Shown here: one piece after another, positions 1-13,200 of the stretch | Numbering within the stretch: position 1 is the first letter of the stretch | How the letters are laid out: the number at the start of each line of letters is the position of its first letter | Assembly: GCA_016806645.1 (NCBI GenBank) | Contig: JACSYO010001857.1 | Span: forward strand, 2,683,501-2,747,500 | Source: Ophiodon elongatus | Lineage: Eukaryota > Chordata > Actinopteri > Perciformes > Hexagrammidae | DNA: 64,000 bases | Direction of reading: 5' to 3' | Program-made: the position numbers and the translations under genes | Notes under the pieces: model-generated | Database searches by the model: none | Told to the model about the DNA's origin: nothing | What the model saw: the letters and a program-made list of their open reading frames with translations, nothing else

Positions 1-121
1 TGGAACTTCCAGGTGGCGTTTGTGGTCGTGTAAAATTTGCATGATGGATATTGTTTTCTTTATACACCCTCAAGTGTAAGTTGTGTTTTCTGCTATTCAT
101 AAAGCACGCCATGGAGATCCA

Positions 122-132
122 GAGGGGGGGGG

Positions 133-224
<92 letters not shown>

Positions 225-229
225 GAGGG
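122..229. repeat. Compound microsatellite poly(G)-(GT)n-(GA)n
   Basis: A run of 12 G (124-135) passes directly into about 23 GT units and then about 24 GA units with one C interruption. This kind of compound tract is common in fish genomes and is likely length-polymorphic. No coding function is seen. Confidence 0.95.
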
Positions 230-1802
230 ATGAGCTCCACAGGGAAGTGTTTATGAAGAAGAGATGTTCAGGGTGAATTCCTCAGATAAGTGACATGGCC
301 TCTTTCTGGTCTGGATGAAGGAGAGCGCAGCACACCACAGGCTGTATATGGTAAACCTCAAAAACACATGCGCACACAAACTGGAGCCCATTGGTTCGTA
401 GTGTGCAGTGATAAAGTGGGTTGTAAAAGTGTTTTAGAGTGATGCAACGCCACTACTGCAAGACTAGCATCCGAAAGAACAACCAGCCTAATATCAGCCA
501 GTTAGCGATCTACCAGATGTGTTTTGTGATACACGATTCTAGGAAAACTGTGGAAAAGGTGTCATTTATAAAACACAGCACCCGCTAACACCAAGGTCAA
601 AATCTCCCGCATCCACCCACACACTCTGGGAGTGGGTAAATCAGCTGCATGGGGCCCTATACGTGGTGTCAGGCTCAGTTCAGATCGCAGCATTCTTCAG
701 ATTCCTGCCTGTAATTATACCAGCAGGTCTGATTCAGTTTTATATCTTGTATCGACCAACTGGGAGGACGATGCAAATCATCGCAGATCATCCTCAAATC
801 CTTCTCCGTTCATGAACACACTGTAGAGGACAACCACCTCCTGAGGGAAAAACAGAGGCCCCATCCATTTACTGCACTTTTTAGAAACCAAAACATTTTG
901 AGCATAAATATGGTCTCTGCTGCGTGAAGCCAGGTTTGTTTGAGTGTATACATGAGTTTGTGTGCCCACATGTGTGGGTATGTAGGCGTTTAGAGGTTGC
1001 ATTTGCGCGTGTGTGAATGTTTGTGCTTTGCATGTGTCAGCAGGCCAGTTTATACTCTATAGAACCACAGAGACCCATAAACGCAGCAGTGTGCCTGAGA
1101 GAGTGGAGGAGGCGGAGGAGGAGACAGGGAGAGGAAAGGGTGACCTCAACAGGGGGCCGTAACAAATATGTAGTGTCTAATCCTCTCATTAGACAGCAGG
1201 GGGTGTGCGGCTGCAATCAGATTCAAGTGGAGGGTTGCGCTGCCATGTTGGGAGACTGAGCCCTGGCAAAGTGCTTGAGGAAGATGTTTGTGGCTGTAAG
1301 AATATTATCTAATCCACACACACAAACACACACACACACACACACTCACCACACCAGTTTTATTCAGCCAAAATATTCTCTGTAAATACAGAGTTGAAAC
1401 ACATGCTGACAAGCGAATCTGTGCTGCTGATGCAACAGTTACCTTGTTTCCACAGCCTCTCCATCTCCCCGACGTCTCTTTTTCCTTCACTCTCCAGGTT
1501 GAAAAGTAATGTATTATTTGCAAATGTCATGTCACAACACTCTCAAATCAGTCATATATTTTAACATAAATTAATGTTTAACAAAGCTACTTCTGGATGA
1601 GCCAGGCATTGCAGAGTGTAGGTAATAGTTTGGCGTTTATGAAAATATTTTAGGAAGTTATCGCTCATGGCCAAGAAACAGTGCAGCATTTATTGTCTAA
1701 ATTACAACTTGTTGCATCCATACTTTGTACAGATTAAACAAACAAGATAAAATGTGTCAACTAGTGAGCTGCAGAGGTTCTCGTTTGTTGGGTTTAATTA
1801 CT
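230..1802. other. Non-genic stretch, left edge
   Basis: No open frame here has codon structure, splice context or similarity that I recognise. The only clear structure is a (CA)n tract at 1314-1346. It could be distal flank of basp1 or of a gene outside the window. Confidence 0.6.
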
Positions 1803-1990
1803 CTCAGACAAAGAAAGGCTAATTGTTCCCCTTTTCCCAGTCTTTATATTAAGCTAAGCTAACCTGCTGGCTGTAGCTTCATCTTCACCGAACAAATATT
1901 ACATTACTATCAATTTCTCGTGTAACTCTCTGCAAGAAAGCAAATAAGCCATACATGTCCTAAAATGTAAAACTATACCCTTTAAAGGAT
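1803..1990 (+). repeat. Teleost interspersed repeat, GCTAAGCTAAC family, copy 1
   Basis: The stretch carries, in order, the phrases CCAGTCTTTAT, TAAGCTAAGCTAACCTGCTG, GGCTGTAGCTTCAT, CAAGAAAGCAAATAAGC and a TATACCCTTTAA end. I recognise these as a short non-autonomous repeat scattered through percomorph genomes. A second, more diverged copy in the same orientation lies at 2420-2590. The family call is from memory of similar fish sequence and the exact ends are uncertain. Confidence 0.7.
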
Positions 1991-2419
1991 GATTCAGGTT
2001 TATTAAAATGTGGATCCTATATTTAGGATCATCCATTCCTACTGTTCACAACAACGAGAAAAACAAACAAGAAAACTACTACCCAAACTTTCTCGTGTCA
2101 AAGTCTCTTCCCCCTCGAATAATGTTTCCCTCCCACACAAACACAGTTTCCCACCCGACTGCCCTCCATGGTTGGGCTTATGGTTAGGCCCTGCAGAGAT
2201 AACTGGTCGGGGTCAGGTTAAGATAAGGGGAAACAATAATCAATGGGGAAACAGACTTTGACACAACATATTAGAAACATCCATTACAGTTTACACACAT
2301 ACTTTCTCCTTCAATTTTGCTCTGCCATGCTTGCTGTATTCATTTCCTGTGTAATAAAGGGATTATTATCAATTTTACAGTTGGGGGTCGGCAGGTTTTG
2401 TTACCTTCAGAAAGATACG

Positions 2420-2590
2420 TTAGTTGTTTCCCCCTGTTTCCAGTCTGAATGCTGAGCTAAGCCAGTCGGGGTGCTTGATTTAGCTTCATACATAATTACA
2501 GACATGACAGTGGTATCACCTTCTCATCTAACTCGTGGAAACACAGTGAATAAGTGTGTTTCTCAAAATGTTGCTGCCTCACAGTCGTCT
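2420..2590 (+). repeat. Teleost interspersed repeat, GCTAAGCTAAC family, copy 2
   Basis: Contains TTTCCCCCTGTTTCCAGTCT, a degraded GCTGAGCTAAGCC, TTAGCTTCATACATAATTAC, GACATGACAGTGGTATCACC, TTCTCATCTAACTC and TTTCTCAAAATGTTG in the same order as copy 1. Same strand, about 600 bases downstream. The two copies are clearly diverged from each other, so they look like old insertions or an old duplication rather than a recent tandem copy. Confidence 0.65.
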
Positions 2591-4169
2591 TCAAAACAGT
2601 CACTTTTGTTCGGTTGTAAGTTGTTTTCAACACAAGAAATCCTCAAGGCACTGTACCTCTTGAGTTGTCTGCAGTCTCTGCCTGCCCTCACTCTCCAACC
2701 ACAAGCCTCCCTCTCCTCACCCCTTCCCCTCTTACAGGCACGCTTTGAAGAAAAACACAGGACGTCTCATCTCAAAGGAGTGTTTTACATTCCATGTCCT
2801 GCAGCAGGCTGCGTCGGAATAATAGAACTTTGTTTGCAGAGTTTTCTACAATAAGATCTTGTTAACGGTTAAGAAGGTTAATTCGCTGTAATCTCATATT
2901 AGTGTGAATTTTCAAATGCACACTGGGTGTAATGCTGCTTGCCCACTTCTTTTGCACATGCACTTGTGTAATCTTGTCATTCTCCATAACCTTCTATGTT
3001 CAATAAGCAATGCAGTGAGGGTCAGGAGAAAGTCAGCAGCTTGTACTTGTACAGCAAAAAAATGAGGGATAACTCGTTGTTGTTTCTTGGAAAGAAACTT
3101 ATTGGGAACCTTTCTGGGGGGTTACCTCTTTAGAGTTACACACACAGGGCAGCTCTCCTCCCACCTCACTCCCTCTCTGCTTTCCCTTGAGCATCAGCTG
3201 AGTTGGCTGTCTTGCTAAGTCGTGTCAGAGAAGTTGTTCCTTCGTTGCCTCTGAATGTCACTAAGAGTTTGGAGTGATGGCGGGTCCTGACCTGCTTCGC
3301 CTGACACTTTTCCATCAGAAATGCACGGCGGTGTTGGATCTGGGTCACGTTCCAACCCCCGGTGCTGAGTCACTCTGCTGGCTCTACCTGTTCCAGCCTC
3401 CCCCCAGGCCGGTTTGTCAGCAGACAGAGCAGCCCAGTGAAGTAGGGGAGGGAGACCCATCTTCGTTGTTCTCTTCCTATTATCTCTCTTTGTGTACATC
3501 CTTTCTACCTCAAAACTCTCCTCTAGTTTTCTTTCTTTCACTGTTGCACTTATCTGATTTATGGAAGGGAATTAGCTCTCAATCTCAGATATATTCATGG
3601 ATGTCTGATTCTTATTAAATTTCATGTTTTATATGTCTTTATTTGACATGGCGATGTTGACTACGCTGTCAAAATGTCCACATCGCTCTGAAAAAGTCCA
3701 AACACCGGAGCTAAGAGTCCTTTTTTCCATCACTTCATTTCTGATATCTGTAGTATCTTGGCATCTAAATTTTCTCTGATACACCCCCCCCCCCCTCCAC
3801 CCCCCCATTATCATCCAGTTTAAGAATGTTATCGACCAGGGGCCCGTTCTACCAACTTTGCAGCTATGATTTGTAACATGAGATAATTTCCTCTCACGTT
3901 AATTTCGTCCCATTTCACTTATCAAAACGAACAGCATTCTTGCAAGCATGCTTTGCAAATGTATCTGCAATTTGAGATGTTACAGTCATTTGTGAAATAT
4001 GATGCTGCCCCCCTTCACGATGGACCCCTGGCTTCTCACCATTAACCCTGAACTGTTCACAGGGTTTAAAGTAGACTGAAGTTACTGTGAAAACAGTTTC
4101 TTCATCCCACTTTAAAACAAAATTCTGAGTGACAAGAATATATATCTATAGAGATATATCTATCTCTAT

Positions 4170-4208
<39 letters not shown>

Positions 4209-7133
4209 AACACACACTGGACTCTTGTCAATGGTTGCCATGACCTTATAGAAAATCAACACTGTCAAATGATTACCCTACTGCACACAGTAACCCGTCA
4301 GAGACGGTGGTGGTTCTCACTGAGGGCAACTTGCACATGAGGTGTAACATTAGAGGGCAGTAGAAGTGGCTCAGTGAGAGGCAAAGAGGGTTAAACATTA
4401 CAGTAACACCAAAAGCTTTTCAAGCATTTATAATCCACATATGCCAGTTTATTGATTTCTCTGTGTAAAACAAAAGGGAGACGGATTGTGACAAATGAGC
4501 TCACCTTGGCTAAATTTTGATATAGATTACATCAAAAGTACACAAACAAAACGTGAGGTTGACATCTTGGTGCTGTCAGGCAAAAAAAAAAAAATCTTCT
4601 AAAACGTGTATCATGTACCATGAAGAAAACTCTGGGCTGTTACACTAATCAACATACAACATGTTTTCAATGGTAAGTGAGAGCTTGCAGAAATGTCCCA
4701 ACTGAAGAGGGAATACATCATCCATTAAGAGAGAAAACTGCCAAAACTGCCTTGGAACGTAAAAGGTTTTTGTGGATGAACGTGTTGTATCAGATTATGC
4801 TCTATCATGTCAATACCAATAGAAAAGTATTTCTGTAAGGCGACAGTAGGATCGACTGAATCACCATCCTTCACAAAAGCCTGGGGTGTTTTGTACTTGC
4901 CTGCCAGTCATTCTGCTGGGTCTTTCTCACATGTTGCAGTCGCTTGGAGAGTGTGTGTGTGCAGAGAGTACAAAGCAGTGAGGCGCTGCCAGGGCCTGCA
5001 TGGTGGACATATGGCAGTGCCGTGGGCCAGGGGCATCATGGGGGGTGGAGGCACAGGGCACTGTGTGTATTATATGTGTGTGTTTACCATATGTGTGCAT
5101 ATGTGTGTGTGTGTGTGTGTTGGGATGAATCTATGACAAAGTTAGGGATTTAATGAGGCGTGCAGGGGTCAGCGACAGAAGGAGGTCCAGGCACTTGCCC
5201 AGTGATTCTCTGTAAGTGCATCTGAAGGAGGGGCCAGTTTAAAGTCCTTGTTACTCTAATACAATAAGACCCCCCTCCCACCTTTCTCTAACCCACACTT
5301 TCCATCGCAGTCCTTTTGTCCACCGCCCTCACTTCAGTTTCTCTTTCATGGACACTAGTGCACAAATGCAGGCACCAAAAATATTTCTATAAGTGTATTA
5401 TTAAATATGTGTAAGTGCAGGTAGGTGGCTGAAAAGACTATGAACTCAATTTGGTTGTGTGTGTTGATGGGGGTGGGTGTGTTTATGTGTGTTTGTGCTG
5501 TGTATCCAAGATGGAGGGATTCCTTTTTTATGAGTCCTGCCTGCCTCATTCTGAAGAAATAGCTGGAATTTTGTCTTGTATACAAAATGAGCCGTACACA
5601 AACTGCTCATCTTTTTAAACGAGAAAGTCGATTAAATGGTATGGTGTATGTATATAATGGCTTGTCTGTGGGAAATCTCATGGCCTTAATATGGTATAAC
5701 TCATATGGAGCCTTGCTGGATAGGATAGCTAGTGTTATTTCACAAATGATCTTTGTGCTCTCAGACAAAAATTTCTGCAATGTTCTTGTTTATGGTTATA
5801 GTGGTAAAACATGTAATTCCCCCTCCTCCCCGAAATTGTAATGCTTATTTGTTACCAATTTGAATAGAAAAAAATCCCACTTTCTCTCTCGACATACATC
5901 TCCCTCTATTATCCTTCTCCCTCTCTGTTGACTTAACTGGACGTGAAAAGCTGGGATGACAATCTGCCACAGCACTTTAGAGCCCTCCACAGTTAAACAA
6001 ATGTTGACAGGCCAAGACTAAAGGAACTCAAAGAACACTCCACGGCTGATGTAAAACATTATTTGGAATCATTAGAATATGCATGAATTCAGTTCGAGAG
6101 ATATTGAGTCATACTTTTTTTTTTGCCAATTCACCTCTAACTTTTTTGAATATTTCTGAAGCTTTTCTCTCCAGTTTGTATGCAGTGCTGGCCACTATTC
6201 AACCAGTGTGGTGAAACACACTGATGTGCCGTCGAGTACACTGTAATGCCTTAGTAAAATTTTGCCAAAAGTGGGAGAAAAAAGATCAAACAAAAGCTGC
6301 AGTATTTTGCAAAGGTCTTGAAAAATGTAACCAGAATTGAAGGTCTTCTGGTATGCTCGTGTAGGTCTGTGACCATTGCCTATGTGCCTGCAGCATGCTG
6401 GACTGTAGGTGACAGATGCTTAAGCTGCTATTTCCAGTTGGCTGCTAAGAAAAGCACTTTTCACATCTACGTGATACAGAGCAATCATCAGTGTCTAATA
6501 TACTATAGTCTCTACTGGAGTATGACGTGTGGTGTATGGAGAAAGACAAAGAGAGAGTTCAGAGAAACACCTAAATATCTGTCATTTCTTTCCGCATTGC
6601 TAAATATATATTTTATACAAAAAAACTAACGTTTGTGTGTGTGAGTTCATTGGAGAAGAATGTCAAGTGTCCTGTCAAGTTGCCTGTAAAAATGTCCTAC
6701 ACATCTCCTTTTCATGGCTGGCTTCCTGTTGCATTTAGCATTTAGTGCTTGCTATGTTCAACATAATTTGACCTGCCAAACCCTTAACTTGTGGAACTTC
6801 CCATAATGACTGAATGGACAAACATAGGCCACCTACCTAGGCCACCCCAGTTATTCCTAAAGTAGTTATGAATAGAAATTACAGTAGAGTTCAAACAACT
6901 AAAACACGTTTTGGGTCAAGGTGAAATAACAAAAATGTCTGCTTAGTAGAAAGAAACACAGGAATCTAGAGCCAAAGGCAAACACTTACACACTCACCCA
7001 TCGTCTATGTGTCATCTTACTTGTTTGCTGATCCATATGAACTTACTTTACTGGCACTAACTGAACACTCACCTTCAACACTAATGTATAATTACGTATG
7101 AATGGAATTTACAGGAGACAGGACAGATCTGTA

Positions 7134-7136
<3 letters not shown>
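2591..7136. other. Non-genic stretch with scattered simple repeats
   Basis: No gene seen. It holds a poly(C) run at 3783-3796, an AT-rich inverted repeat at 4138-4179 that runs into (AT)n to about 4203, and a (GT)n tract at 5102-5120. The short open frames lack codon bias and splice context, and I recognise no protein similarity. Confidence 0.6.
4138..4203. repeat. AT-rich inverted repeat and (AT)n tract
   Basis: Two perfect 17-base arms (4138-4154 and 4163-4179) are separated by 8 bases and followed by an (AT)n run. The arms contain TCTATAGAGA and its complement. It could extrude as a cruciform, or it could be the product of slippage in a mixed AT/CT microsatellite. Confidence 0.85.
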
Positions 7137-7210
<74 letters not shown>

Positions 7211-7212
7211 GT
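7137..7212. repeat. (GT)n microsatellite
   Basis: About 38 nearly uninterrupted GT units. It lies 96 bases before a (CA)n tract on the same strand, so the two can pair with each other. Confidence 0.97.
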
Positions 7213-7306
7213 TCGCTTAAAAAAGCAGAGAGCCAACTCACAAGCAGAGTAGTCAACTCTGATAGCATCCATCTGAAAGCTATTCAAGCAGGATGTTCTG
7301 TTATGC

Positions 7307-7307
<1 letters not shown>

Positions 7308-7340
<33 letters not shown>
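7308..7340. repeat. (CA)n microsatellite
   Basis: About 16 CA units. It marks the left edge of the interspersed repeat that follows, and it is complementary to the (GT)n tract just upstream. Confidence 0.96.
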
Positions 7341-7343
<3 letters not shown>

Positions 7344-7617
7344 TTGTACTGTTATACCTGTGAGGACCCTTATTGACATAATGCATTCCCTAACCCCCAA
7401 CCCTTATCCCAACGGTCACAACTATTCCTGATCCAGTCCCTTACTTTAAGCTTTATCAAAAATGAAGTGTTAACTTTCAAACATTCCTGTAAAAATGTGA
7501 TGACTGGCTAACATGTTGTGATGTTTCAAAAACACCCTCAGTTTCCAGGTATAAAAGTTATCATGGTCCTCACAAAGATAGGCATTCAAAAGCACACACA
7601 CTTACAGAGGGAGAGAG
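7341..7617. repeat. Teleost interspersed repeat bounded by (CA)n tracts
   Basis: Begins with TTTGTACTGTTATACCTGTG and AGGACC, then CCCTAACCCCCAACCCTTAT, and ends with TCCTCACAAAGATAG followed by a short CA tract and (GA)n at 7610-7623. The GAGGACC near the start and GTCCTCAC near the end are inverted. I recognise this as a common fish repeat found next to CA microsatellites. The family is not known to me by name, and the call rests on memory. Confidence 0.55.
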
Positions 7618-7623
7618 AGAGAG

Positions 7624-9116
7624 TGCTCCAACAGGTTGGGAAAGACCTCAAACATGAATCCCTGCAGGCTCCTCCTGTGAGCTTAGCTATCGGTTTCTTT
7701 CTCTCCATTCAATTCTTCATCTTCCCTCCTTCTTTAAATTTCATGCATGTGGAAATATACAGTAAACGCCCTCTTTGTCTCTGCCACTTTCTCTCTTCCC
7801 ACCCCCCTACCTTTTGCCTTGTCTGTATTGTCCTTGCCCTATCTCCCTCTCTGTCTTCAAAGTGCCAGAGGTCATTTCATTTCATGTATAAATAATTCAC
7901 CAGGGGCCATGCAGCCAGTGTGCAGTGGCTGTCTTAAACAAGCAGCAGCTTTGATTTAGCTCTGTCACCAGAGGCACAGTGAAGGTCATCTCTCCCCAAT
8001 GAACACTCCTCTGCAGCCATGGTGGCTGGGGCTGAAACAATTTATAACTGGAATTGCATTATCAGGGCACAAACACTGTATTAGTACTTTTTGATATAGA
8101 AATAGAACAGCTAAAAGTGCTCTCTGTCGTCATTTTTGATAAAAACAAAAGTAGGTTGGGGGATATGATATCTGTTACCCGTAGGTCCAGCTGCCACTAA
8201 AAGCAAACAGCGCCTATATCTTATAACCATCTTTTCTTTATAATTCTGATTGTTTTTTTTGGAAACAAATAAAGGAGTTCTGGCTCCTCTTCTCTGTGCT
8301 CTGTTGGCTCACAGAAAAGCAGTCACTGTTTTGAGTTCTCCTCTAAAACAAATTTGGCGAACTTAACTTTATATAACACAGCTCCAAATCTTTCTGCCAA
8401 CTTTCTGAATGGTCCCCATTAATCTTCGGGTAAAAAAAAGTTGAACATTTGAAGAAAGTACAATGTGCTCTGATCTTTGTGATTTTGGTTGTATCATTGT
8501 TCCTTCATTGAAATTAAATTACAAGTGCTAAGTTGAGTGCTTGAGTTCAGAAAAACACAAGTATTATTTCACGGTATTATTGCAAACATAGGGGAGTGTA
8601 CCATAAACCAGAGGAAGGCTAAAGAAGTCAAAGAGAGCAATAGACTTCTCACTGCATGTTTCCTTGAGACTTACAGGGCCCGGAGGCTTGATCAAGGTGA
8701 CTGCACACGGAATGAGTTTCCAGCTCTAATCTAAAACACACATTTATGCACTCTCTGTAACCAACCTTTCTTTCATTGATTAAGCTAAGATAACAGCTGT
8801 GTGTTCAGAGTAAAAACTTGCCTTGTAGATTGTTTCTTTTCTGTGAGGATGGTATCAAAAGAGCACCAATAGCACATGATTGTCATGTTATCTATGTTCT
8901 AATACATGATTTTAAGCATCATTAGTACCAGTTAACAGTACACATTTTAGTAATTGTAGTGTTTTAAAGCTAAACCGGGGGTCTAAGGATAGAGACATTT
9001 TGACACGTAGGAAAAGCACAGGGGTAAATAATAAAATAAATAATGGCTGAAATTCCATCAAGCTGCTTCAGTTTCAAGGGAAATCACCCACTATATAGCA
9101 TATTATCTTTACAGGT
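7624..9116. other. Non-genic stretch
   Basis: AT-rich DNA with no supported gene, RNA gene or clear repeat. Confidence 0.55.
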
Positions 9117-9605
9117 GTGAAACTATGCTCTACTATACATATTGCCCTCACAAAATCCCACAATGGAACAAAAATAAGTAGTGTATATGACATGTACACT
9201 GTTAGGCTTAGAGATCTCACACTCTCTTACGGGGTCCCCCATGGATCTATCCTGGATCCCCTTTTATTTACCATGCTATCCCTGGGGCAAATCATGCATA
9301 GGTATAACTGTCCTTGCTACGCAAATGATAAGTAACGGTATGTCCCTAGAAAGCCTGGTACCCCCGATTTGTTTTTTATTATGTCTTGCCTTGCTGAAAT
9401 TAATTGGATATCCGATAAATTCCTGCAGTTGAATGACTCCAAATCTGAAATAACACTTCCTTGTCTAGTGAGGGTGCCTTATCTAATAATGCTTAAAAAG
9501 AGGTCCTTATTTAGACATTATTTTGGACTCAAAATATCCAGACTTTATCTCCTCCAGACTTGACTATGGCAATGCCATTTATTTTAGGACACTTGAATAG
9601 AACTG
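9117..9605 (+). pseudogene. Decayed LINE reverse-transcriptase fragment
   Basis: Translation gives GVPHGSILDPLLF, then LGQIMHRYNCPCYANDK, then WISDKFLQLNDSKSE, and in another frame LDYGNAIYF. These match, in order, the conserved blocks of LINE reverse transcriptases in the L2/CR1/Rex range (GVPQGS-LGPLLF, the catalytic YADD, the W-x-x-x-N-x-L-x-L-N-x-x-K-T-E block, LDYCNA). The frame is broken by a stop at 9333-9335 and a frameshift before 9559, and the catalytic box reads YAND. It is a dead, 5'- and 3'-truncated copy. The exact clade needs a database comparison. Confidence 0.8.
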
Positions 9606-10184
9606 GGCCATCGTTACCGTTATTCGTAACACCCGTGTGCTCTTCCTGCTATGACAAGTTAAAATGTATGCATTAAAAGCAACCTATTGTTTTTGAATTT
9701 CAAAGAATTAATTTTATAGTTGTGACTGTGTCTCAACTTTCATTTTTGTGCTACCTAGCAAACATCGGGACTTCAAATACTTCCTTATACAACAAAGTAG
9801 GCTGTGGAAATCTTAGCAGGTGTTGAGCCAAAATGAAAACTAAGATGACATCTACACTGCTACCTGCTTCATTTTGTGATGTCAAAACCAAAACAGGTTT
9901 CTGAAAATAATCAGTTTTTCTGTTAGTGTGTGAGGCCCTGAATCTTCTGGTTGTTCTTGTTTTAATAGCCTGGAATGCTTGGAACGATAAAATACATATA
10001 GGTACGGTGGCAAATCCACAGGCCATTATATGTTTACGCAGATACTAATGTTCACATTTACGCATCTCTGTCTCTCTCTTTCTCACACACACAAACACAC
10101 AGACAAAATGGGCATCTATAAAGTGCTCACTCAGCGCAGCAGCTGCATCAGCAGAGTGAGACAGAATAGAAAGCAGTGTCTTTG

Positions 10185-10233
<49 letters not shown>

Positions 10234-13200
10234 TTGAGAGAAAGAGAGTGCGCATGTGTGAGGAGTTAAGGGTGATGGGATCTTTGAGCAGACAAAGGGG
10301 AATCACTGCTACTCTCAGCGTCCATTAGACTAACCCTATGGATCAATATTGATCCTTGCTACCACCGAGCTCTGTCTAATAGGCTCTTGCCCACCCTGAT
10401 AAAATGACAGCATTAGCGCATATACCCAGATGGATGGATTTGGGGGTGGGAGGGTGAACCATAGCCAGAAAAAGAGAGAGAGAGCGATAAGGAAACTAGA
10501 AAGATTTACAGGACCACAGGCGAAAGGAGAGGAGACAATAAGGCTGATCACATGTACAAGACGGACACCAAAAGCGAAAGAAAAAGAGCGAGAGAGTGAT
10601 TTAACCAGACAGAAAAATAGAAAAATCATAGTTTGTTTATGTAGATACAGTCTAAACCAGGGGATGAATCCATAAAAAAAACACTCCAGCTCTTTCAGCA
10701 TGTCAATTACTTGGTGCATTTTCTCCTGACTGACCATTTTAGAGAGCATAAAGGGAAAGAGAGGAAGTCCCTATACAGCCATCATAGTAAAAGCCTTCAA
10801 CATCAATGTTTGTCTGGGATGAGAGAGAGTGAAAAGGGAAGTGATTTTTCGGCCATGTGTCCTGTGTCTGTAGTTCTGCTCTGACACCCTCTTGCTTGAA
10901 TAATAAATAGTGATCAGCTGTTGCTGTTATTTGGCCACCTGACTCTTATTAACTACTCAGCCAGCTGAGTGTATGGAGTGAGGGAGAGAGTATCTACTTA
11001 TATCAAAAAGCATTTCGGAAGTCTGAGCAGTCGTCCCTCACACACTCACATCCTCCCTGTTTGTTATCCCAGTAATAACCAAGACGAAACAAATTTTCAT
11101 TTTTCGTTGCATTTACAGGGCACCATACAGTGAATAAAATTCACACTCAGAATTTGGGCACTCAAAAAAAAAAGGTGGTGGGTGAATTTAGTGCAGTATA
11201 TAGTAAATGGGGAGTGATTTCGAACACAGCAACAGAAAATGCTTTAGATTTGAATCCAAGTTGTTTTAAATAGCTGTTTCATTGAAGATAGTATGTACAT
11301 TTGTAGTTTGTTAATTTGTTAATGCGGTCTTCACCCTTTCCCCCTTTCCGCCTCATTCATGCACACACCCAAAGTACCCATAGTATATGGATGAGTTTGT
11401 AAGAAAGACATCTAGAGTGACTTCTAGATCTGTGTGTTCGAGAAAAAAAACTTGACCCAGTAGGTCAGTGCCTCATGAATTTCCACAAAATATAGCCTTT
11501 GGATTTAGTTCACGTTTTCTTTTTCCTTTCGCTTCTCAAAGGCATCAATCGGGGATAGCTAAAGCCTGCAGGCTAGTTTTCACACAGGGAAAAAAGAAGC
11601 TGGAACACAGTCTGAGCTTTGTGCAGGAGCTTGCATATAGAGCACATAGTGTTAGGGTAACCAGGCAGTGCAGCTGGCCTTTCACAACTATGCAACTTTA
11701 AAGCAGTGTTTAAATCAAGATGCACAAGACAAGAACCCTGTTCTCCCACATGAACACACACATAGAAGGGAAAGGGAAACAGGGAAATGTGGAAAAGATG
11801 AGCCTTCAATACAGGACTTAGTAGCTACATCAAGGTACATTTTGGCTCAAATAAATAGCTGCAGCAACACATTTCTTTGGTTTCTAACATTACTGCTTGT
11901 AAAACTATCTCTCTGCTTTATTTGAAAGGTTTCCGTTTTTTTTTTACAGTGCTACCCACTCATATTTATTGTTCATTGAAGGTTAGCAGGTCATGGTGCA
12001 GCCAAACTGACCTTTTGACATGTGCAATTCTATAAATAATGAAAGCATGTCAGATAACCTATTAGCAATTTGAGAGTAAAATGATTAAAAAGCTTGCAAA
12101 ACATGGTTGCTGCTGATAAACAAAAACGGTTTACTTTTTGAAAGTGTAACACTTTGTCCCTTATATAAAATGATTTACTGTAAAGTCAAACTGAACTTGT
12201 CATCATTGTTTTTAAAAAAAAAAAAGCACCATGTACTGCATCTTCAGGTATCATCTCTTTGTAGAATTGATTATTTATTTATTTACGATAAAATAGTTTC
12301 CAAACCAGCAGCTTATGGCAACAACCCACATGCATACAAAGTAAGTCATTTTGGCAAAACTATTCAGCAGGAAATATGAAAACATGCCAGTTACTTCATC
12401 CTCCCGGCCTCAAAACCCTCTCCACAACATTCCTTTCATAAATGTGCAGTACTGGAGTATTTTTTTTAAGAAACCGGAGTGAGCTGGTATGTGGATGGGC
12501 CCATTATAGAGCTACTTCTGTTGGAGGTTACCTTTATCACTATCAGATCTCCTCTTATGTTCTGACCCATGGCCCAGTAGTTATTTCAAGGTTGGATGAC
12601 CATACTAAGGCCAAACCTCCAACTTACTTACTGCACACCCATACTCACCCACCTCCCCCACTGTCCATACATCTACACACTTACAGATGCACAGAAACAC
12701 AAATATAATTTAACTCCCTCTTGCTAATGTGTGTGCGTTGGCACCTGCATGACAGAGCCCTTCTCATCTCGGACATTAGTGTGAGCAGCAGGCGTGGCAG
12801 CATTCTATAAGGAGGCATCAGGTAGGTGTTAAAACATGTTTATCCCCACCAATTACCATCCAACTCAACCCCATTGCTTGTCCAATTTCAATCTGTAAAA
12901 CAGTCTGACAATGTGTGTTGCCAAAAGGGAGGATATTTATCTTCTTTTCCTCTGTGCAGCATCATAGCACTTGCTTTCATCCCAGAGCACCGTCCTCCTT
13001 CCCCCTCCTCCTTCACTCTGCCTCCTGTAAGCATTCCTGCCCCTCCCCCCTTCAGTCCCTCTAGCCGGTATGGATCTGTGAAATGTTGGCAGGGTGTGCT
13101 GCTATGGCATAGAGCCTCAGCTGTAGGCATGGGGATGTAAAAGGGAAAGAGGTGAGGAAAATTATCTCAGAAAGTAGACTGATTTCTTTTGGGTACAATT

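Noticed and set aside
7081..7431. Frames of about 100 codons over (GT)n and (CA)n tracts
   Set aside because: Poly Cys-Val and Thr-His runs are microsatellite translations without gene context.
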